Source: Caldifarciminota bacterium
Lineage (GTDB): Bacteria; Hydrothermota; Hydrothermia; S141-80
DNA: 6,020 nt
NCBI GenBank assembly: GCA_015490255.1
Contig: WFYF01000010.1
Span: forward strand, 1 to 6,020
Direction: 5' to 3'
The notes beneath the pieces were generated by a model, which was given only the letters and a program-made list of their open reading frames with translations, was not told where the DNA came from and searched no databases. Shown here piece after piece: positions 1 to 6,020 of the stretch. Position numbers and translations under genes: made by a program. Numbering within the stretch: position 1 is the stretch's first letter; each line of letters begins with the position of its first letter.

Positions 1-50
1 CGCCAGGGGAGGGGTGCCCATCTATCTTGCGTTAGCGGGCCTAGTAGGCT

Positions 51-87
51 CCCTCCCCCTTGATGGGGGAGGGTTGGGGTGGGGGTG
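51..87. repeat. Palindromic REP-like element with G-quadruplex motif
   Basis: CCCTCCCCC (51-59) and GGGGGAGGG (65-73) form a perfect 9-bp stem with a TTGAT loop, followed by TTGGGGTGGGGGTG. This layout, a C/G-rich palindrome with a G-rich tail, resembles dispersed intergenic repeats of the CCCTCnCCC...GGGnGAGGG type seen in many bacterial genomes. The plus strand at 65-85 also has four G-tracts (G5-A-G3-TT-G4-T-G5), a textbook intramolecular G-quadruplex pattern that would compete with the hairpin. Only one copy is present in this window, so its repeat nature is inferred. Confidence 0.5.
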
Positions 88-105
88 TCCGAAGTTCTGT
101 CCGGA

Positions 106-127
106 CTTCAACCGGGCCCGGTTGAAG
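106..127. repeat. Perfect 22-bp palindrome
   Basis: CTTCAACCGGG followed immediately by its own reverse complement CCCGGTTGAAG, centred on GGGCCC. It partly touches a second palindrome, GTCCGGAC (99-106). It lies 29 bp upstream of the M23 remnant start. It may be a protein-binding operator or part of the neighbouring palindromic repeat cluster; there is no T-run to make it an intrinsic terminator. Confidence 0.5.
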
Positions 128-155
128 CATCGGAAGGGCAACCGTATTGTAGCCC

Positions 156-501
156 ATGATGGTCGGATTCCTTCTTCTGGTGCTGGGAATCGCCCTGCCT
201 TTTGCCCTCCTGATCCGGTTGTGGCGGGGAGATTTCCGGGATCGTGTTGAGGCGGCAGCCTTCGGTGCTTTTTCTGGCCTGTATATGCCGGCAAGGGAGC
301 ATTCGGGTGGATTCTGGGGATGCTGTCACCACCGGCGATCCCCTGGGACGCGTGGGAAATTCCGGAAACACGACAGAGCCGCATCTTCACATCCACGCGT
401 ATCTTTCAGGGGGCAAAGGCATTCCCATCCTCTTTCACGGGGAGTTTCTGGTCCGGAACGATGTTTGGGAAACCGGGAACTATGTCTCTCCGAGAAGGTA
501 G
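156..501 (+). pseudogene. Remnant of a membrane-anchored M23 (LytM-type) peptidase gene
   Basis: Two pieces of one gene lie in different frames. From ATG 156, in the first frame, there is a hydrophobic N-terminus (GFLLLVLGIALPFALLIRLW) followed by RGDFRDRVE, which looks like the membrane segment and first cytoplasmic loop of a membrane-anchored M23 peptidase. From about 253 another frame (stop TAG 499-501) reads FLA..CRQGSIRVDSGDAV, then PLGRVGNSGNTTEPHLHIHA and FHGEFLVRNDVW. This is the C-terminal half of an M23 domain with its HLH zinc-ligand motif at 382-390. The other zinc-binding part (the HxxxD motif) and any further membrane segments are missing, so the two ends seem joined by an internal deletion with a frame change near 230-255. 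Intact family members cleave peptidoglycan peptides in the envelope; this copy cannot be active as read. No good ribosome binding site precedes 156. The reading also runs past the normal family end into DNA antisense to HARP, overlapping that gene by 23 bp. Confidence 0.65.
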
Positions 502-1079
502 TTCACCATGGCCCGGGGGTGAAGAATCCGCAGGCCGATGCGCTCGGCCCACCGGACGATTCCCTGGTCGGCGGTGAGGAGGGCGGCGTCCAGCTCCATG
601 GCCAGGAGGATCAGGTCCACGTCCTCCCGGGAGTCAATGATGCCTTCCCGGAGAGCCTTCCGGTAGCGTTCCCGGAGCATGGTGATGATCCGCTCCGGAT
701 CCCGCTGGCGGGTTTCCCGCACGGCTTCCTCCGCCACCCGCAGTCCGCGGTTGATCCGCTCCCGCACCTCGTCAATGAGCTCATAGAGGAGGAACCCCGG
801 CACCATGATCTGGAACCGGCGGGGAGAACGCAGCCGCACCACCAGTTCAAAATCTCCGGGCAGGTCTTCCCGGTTCACGAAATGGAGAAGTTCATCAAAC
901 ACCGAAGGGGGCATGAACAGTTCCACACTTTCCCTGGGGCGAATGCGTTCCAGGAAGGTGTTGAGGGCTTCTGCAGGACTTTCTCCCAGCCCGTCCCTGG
1001 CCTCGGGATTGGTGAAGAAGCTCGTGTCCACCACCACCCGATCCACCCGCCGCCCGGTGGTGTCCTCAGGATGATCCAT
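480..1079 (-). CDS. RNA-free ribonuclease P (HARP, Aquifex Aq_880 type; PIN domain)
   Basis: A 199-aa PIN-domain protein whose whole length resembles HARP, the minimal protein-only RNase P that cleaves the 5' leader of precursor tRNA using metal ions. The same family is named 'RNA ligase partner' or UPF0278 in older annotation. Visible: the first PIN acid in RVVVDTSFFTNPE (D18); a family block RSPRRFQIMVP (84-94); a long helical region LYELIDEVRERINRGLRVAEE (98-118) and LRERYRKALREGIIDSREDVD (135-155), corresponding to the protruding helical hairpin used for oligomerisation in this family; then the C-terminal PIN acids D153/D155, D164 and D171 in EDVDLILLAMELDAALLTADQG, and a W-A-x-x-I-G-L-R-I end. 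Length is close to the roughly 190 aa typical of the family, plus about 11 extra N-terminal residues. The ATG at 1077-1079 is preferred because GAGGA sits 5 nt upstream; a GTG at codon 12 is an alternative. The family is soluble and cytoplasmic. No RNA ligase gene is visible next to it. Assignment is from remembered family motifs, not a search. Confidence 0.9.
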   Translation of the reverse strand: MDHPEDTTGRRVDRVVVDTSFFTNPEARDGLGESPAEALNTFLERIRPRESVELFMPPSVFDELLHFVNREDLPGDFELVVRLRSPRRFQIMVPGFLLYELIDEVRERINRGLRVAEEAVRETRQRDPERIITMLRERYRKALREGIIDSREDVDLILLAMELDAALLTADQGIVRWAERIGLRILHPRAMVNYLLGET

Positions 1080-1371
1080 CGTCTTCCTCTTCTTCCATTC
1101 GTTCAATCTCTTCAATGAGTTTCCGGAGTTCTTCCCGGTTTTCCAGAATGGCCCGCAGTTTGGCCAGACCCTCGGCGCTGGGGGCGAAAGTTTCCAGAAA
1201 GGGGGCGAGAGCCACCAGGAGCTGGGAAGAGGCAAAGGACAGGGGGAGAGAGGCCTCCAGCATCACCACCGCCGGCACACCCAGCCGCATGGACACAATT
1301 TTCCGGGCCACAGCCTTCCGGAAAGCCGCAAGTTCTTCCGGCGGAAAGTCCCGGTGGATGAGCGGTTTCAT
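1066..1371 (-). CDS. Small conserved-looking protein of unknown function (101 aa)
   Basis: I do not know its function. The protein has a basic N-terminal third (PPEELAAFRKAVARKIVSMR, 10-29), a hydrophobic middle (about 31-63, GVPAVVMLEASLPLSF then SSQLLVALAPFLETF) and a highly charged C-terminal helix, with an LRAILENREELRKLIEEIE run (72-90) and an acidic end (EEEEDD). The middle has Glu, Pro and Ser inside it, so it looks more like a membrane-associated or buried helical hairpin than a clean transmembrane span; there is no signal peptide. From memory, small bacterial proteins with a similar pattern (ES..PL.F..SQ followed by a LEdRen..LI..IE helix) occur as unannotated ORFs in several phyla, but I cannot confirm this. 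The ATG lies 42 bp after the rpoC stop, with AGGA only 2 nt before it. Its last 14 bp overlap the HARP gene, suggesting translational coupling. The reading is supported by coding-like composition, position and overlap; it could be an accessory protein for HARP or simply a neighbour. Confidence 0.8.
   Translation of the reverse strand: MKPLIHRDFPPEELAAFRKAVARKIVSMRLGVPAVVMLEASLPLSFASSQLLVALAPFLETFAPSAEGLAKLRAILENREELRKLIEEIERMEEEEDDGSS
1083..1090 (-). promoter_or_regulatory. Ribosome binding site of the HARP gene
   Basis: On the minus strand AGAGGAAG precedes the ATG, with the GAGGA core ending 5 nt before it. It lies inside the acidic C-terminal codons (Glu-Glu-Asp) of the upstream small gene. 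It supports the ATG at 1077-1079 over a start 11 codons later, and allows re-initiation by ribosomes finishing the upstream gene at 1066. Confidence 0.6.
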
Positions 1372-1377
1372 GATCCT

Positions 1378-1408
1378 GGCGGGGTGGGGTGGAACACCCC
1401 ACCCCGCC
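1378..1408 (-). promoter_or_regulatory. Strong intergenic hairpin between rpoC and the 101-aa gene
   Basis: A perfect 14-bp inverted repeat, GGCGGGGTGGGGTG at 1378-1391 and its reverse complement at 1395-1408, with a 3-nt loop. In the rpoC transcript the stem begins 5 nt after the stop codon and ends directly against the AGGATC-ATG start region of the next gene. No T-run follows on either strand: the minus strand continues AGGATCATGAAAC and the plus strand CTGTCTCAGG. It is therefore not a standard Rho-independent terminator. More likely roles are partial attenuation, a 3'-end stability or processing element for rpoC mRNA, or control of access to the next start. The structure is seen directly; the role is inferred. 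Confidence 0.7.
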
Positions 1409-1413
1409 CTGTC

Positions 1414-5765
<4,352 letters not shown>

Positions 5766-5769
<4 letters not shown>

Positions 5770-6020
5770 TCAGGAGACCCCCCTTTTTCTTCGGCTTTGT
5801 TTTCCTCCCGGGTCAGAATCTCCACCGAGAGACCCAGCCCCTGGAGGTGCTTCACCAGCACGTTGAAGGACTCGGGAATCTTGGGTTCTGGCGGCTCCTG
5901 GCCTTTGATGAGGGAGCGGTAAAGTTCCTTCCGGCCCTCAATGTCGTCAGATTTCACGGTGATCATCTCCTGCAGGGCATAGGCCGCCCCGTGGGCCTCC
6001 AGCGCCCACACCTCCATCTC
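5766..6020 (-). CDS. rpoB: DNA-directed RNA polymerase beta subunit, C-terminal end (partial)
   Basis: This is the last 84 residues of the beta subunit of RNA polymerase; the rest lies beyond the right edge of the window. The visible part begins [16 protein letters not shown], the near-universal C-terminal signature of bacterial RpoB, in which most lineages have Y where this one has H. It continues through [10 protein letters not shown] to [16 protein letters not shown], the C-terminal anchor that packs on the beta' N-terminus. After the usual family end (around VEIL) there is a polar, Glu/Lys-rich tail of about 18 residues that ends GGSPE. The stop TGA overlaps the rpoC ATG as ATGA, so translation of the two subunits is probably coupled. 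Rifampicin-pocket and catalytic regions are outside the window. Confidence 0.97.

Larger units (their letters stand above)
1..155. other. Intergenic region without a convincing gene
   Basis: No frame here gives a recognisable protein. The region is very rich in G-runs and palindromes: GCCTA-G-TAGGC at 39-49, the hairpin/G-quadruplex element at 51-87, GTCCGGAC at 99-106 and the 22-bp palindrome at 106-127. GAAGT (91-95) can alternatively pair with ACTTC (105-109). I see no supportable promoter. Confidence 0.5.

Noticed and set aside
22..396. Minus-strand open frames across 22-396
   Set aside because: They have no family resemblance or credible start, and they lie antisense to the recognisable M23 remnant and through the palindromic region.
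156..1118. A 320-codon plus-strand frame running from the membrane segment across the HARP gene
   Set aside because: Only the first 30 or so codons look like protein. The rest is antisense to HARP and out of frame with the M23 C-terminus, so it is not a real fusion protein.
1080..1235. An upstream in-frame extension of HARP by 52 codons
   Set aside because: The extra residues are low-quality (W/P-rich, no family match), lie in the alternate frame of the small gene, and the ATG at 1077-1079 has a good ribosome binding site.
1381..1391. GGGGTGGGGTG as a second copy of the G-rich tail at 76-87
   Set aside because: The similarity is only short G-runs separated by T; the flanks differ, so common origin is not supported.
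1378..1408. Rho-independent terminator of rpoBC
   Set aside because: The stem is strong, but no T-run follows it on either strand, so I list it as a regulatory or processing hairpin.

Overview
The window is GC-rich bacterial DNA dominated by the minus-strand end of the rpoB-rpoC operon. From right to left it holds the last 84 codons of rpoB, all of rpoC (1451 aa), a 101-aa protein of unknown function, and a 199-aa PIN-domain protein that I recognise as HARP. HARP is the RNA-free, Aquifex-type RNase P, often labelled 'RNA ligase partner' or UPF0278. All four genes read the same way. They are tightly packed: rpoB/rpoC share an ATGA, rpoC and the small gene are 42 bp apart, and the small gene and HARP overlap by 14 bp. 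I see no U-tract terminator inside the block, so a single read-through unit is plausible.

The organism is most likely a bacterium of the 'Gram-negative' type. RpoC carries a roughly 170-residue insertion inside the trigger loop (SI3-like), as in Proteobacteria and Aquificae and unlike Firmicutes, Actinobacteria or Thermus. It lacks the large Thermus-type N-terminal insertion and has instead a helical, charged insertion of about 75 residues. HARP is known from Aquificaceae, scattered other (often thermophilic) bacteria and archaea. I cannot name the phylum from the sequence.

On the left, positions 1-155 have no convincing gene. They hold a cluster of palindromes: a GCCTA/TAGGC pair, a C/G-rich hairpin with a four-tract G-quadruplex motif, and a perfect 22-bp palindrome. 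From 156 to 501 on the plus strand lies the remnant of an M23 (LytM-type) metallopeptidase gene. A transmembrane N-terminus in one frame is joined to the C-terminal end of the peptidase domain in another frame, and the middle is missing. It converges on HARP and overlaps its 3' end by 23 bp.

Functionally, the block joins RNA synthesis (beta and beta' subunits) with a candidate tRNA 5'-end maturation enzyme. The main open questions are whether this HARP is the cell's only RNase P, what the small coupled protein does, and what the strong hairpin between rpoC and the small gene does.
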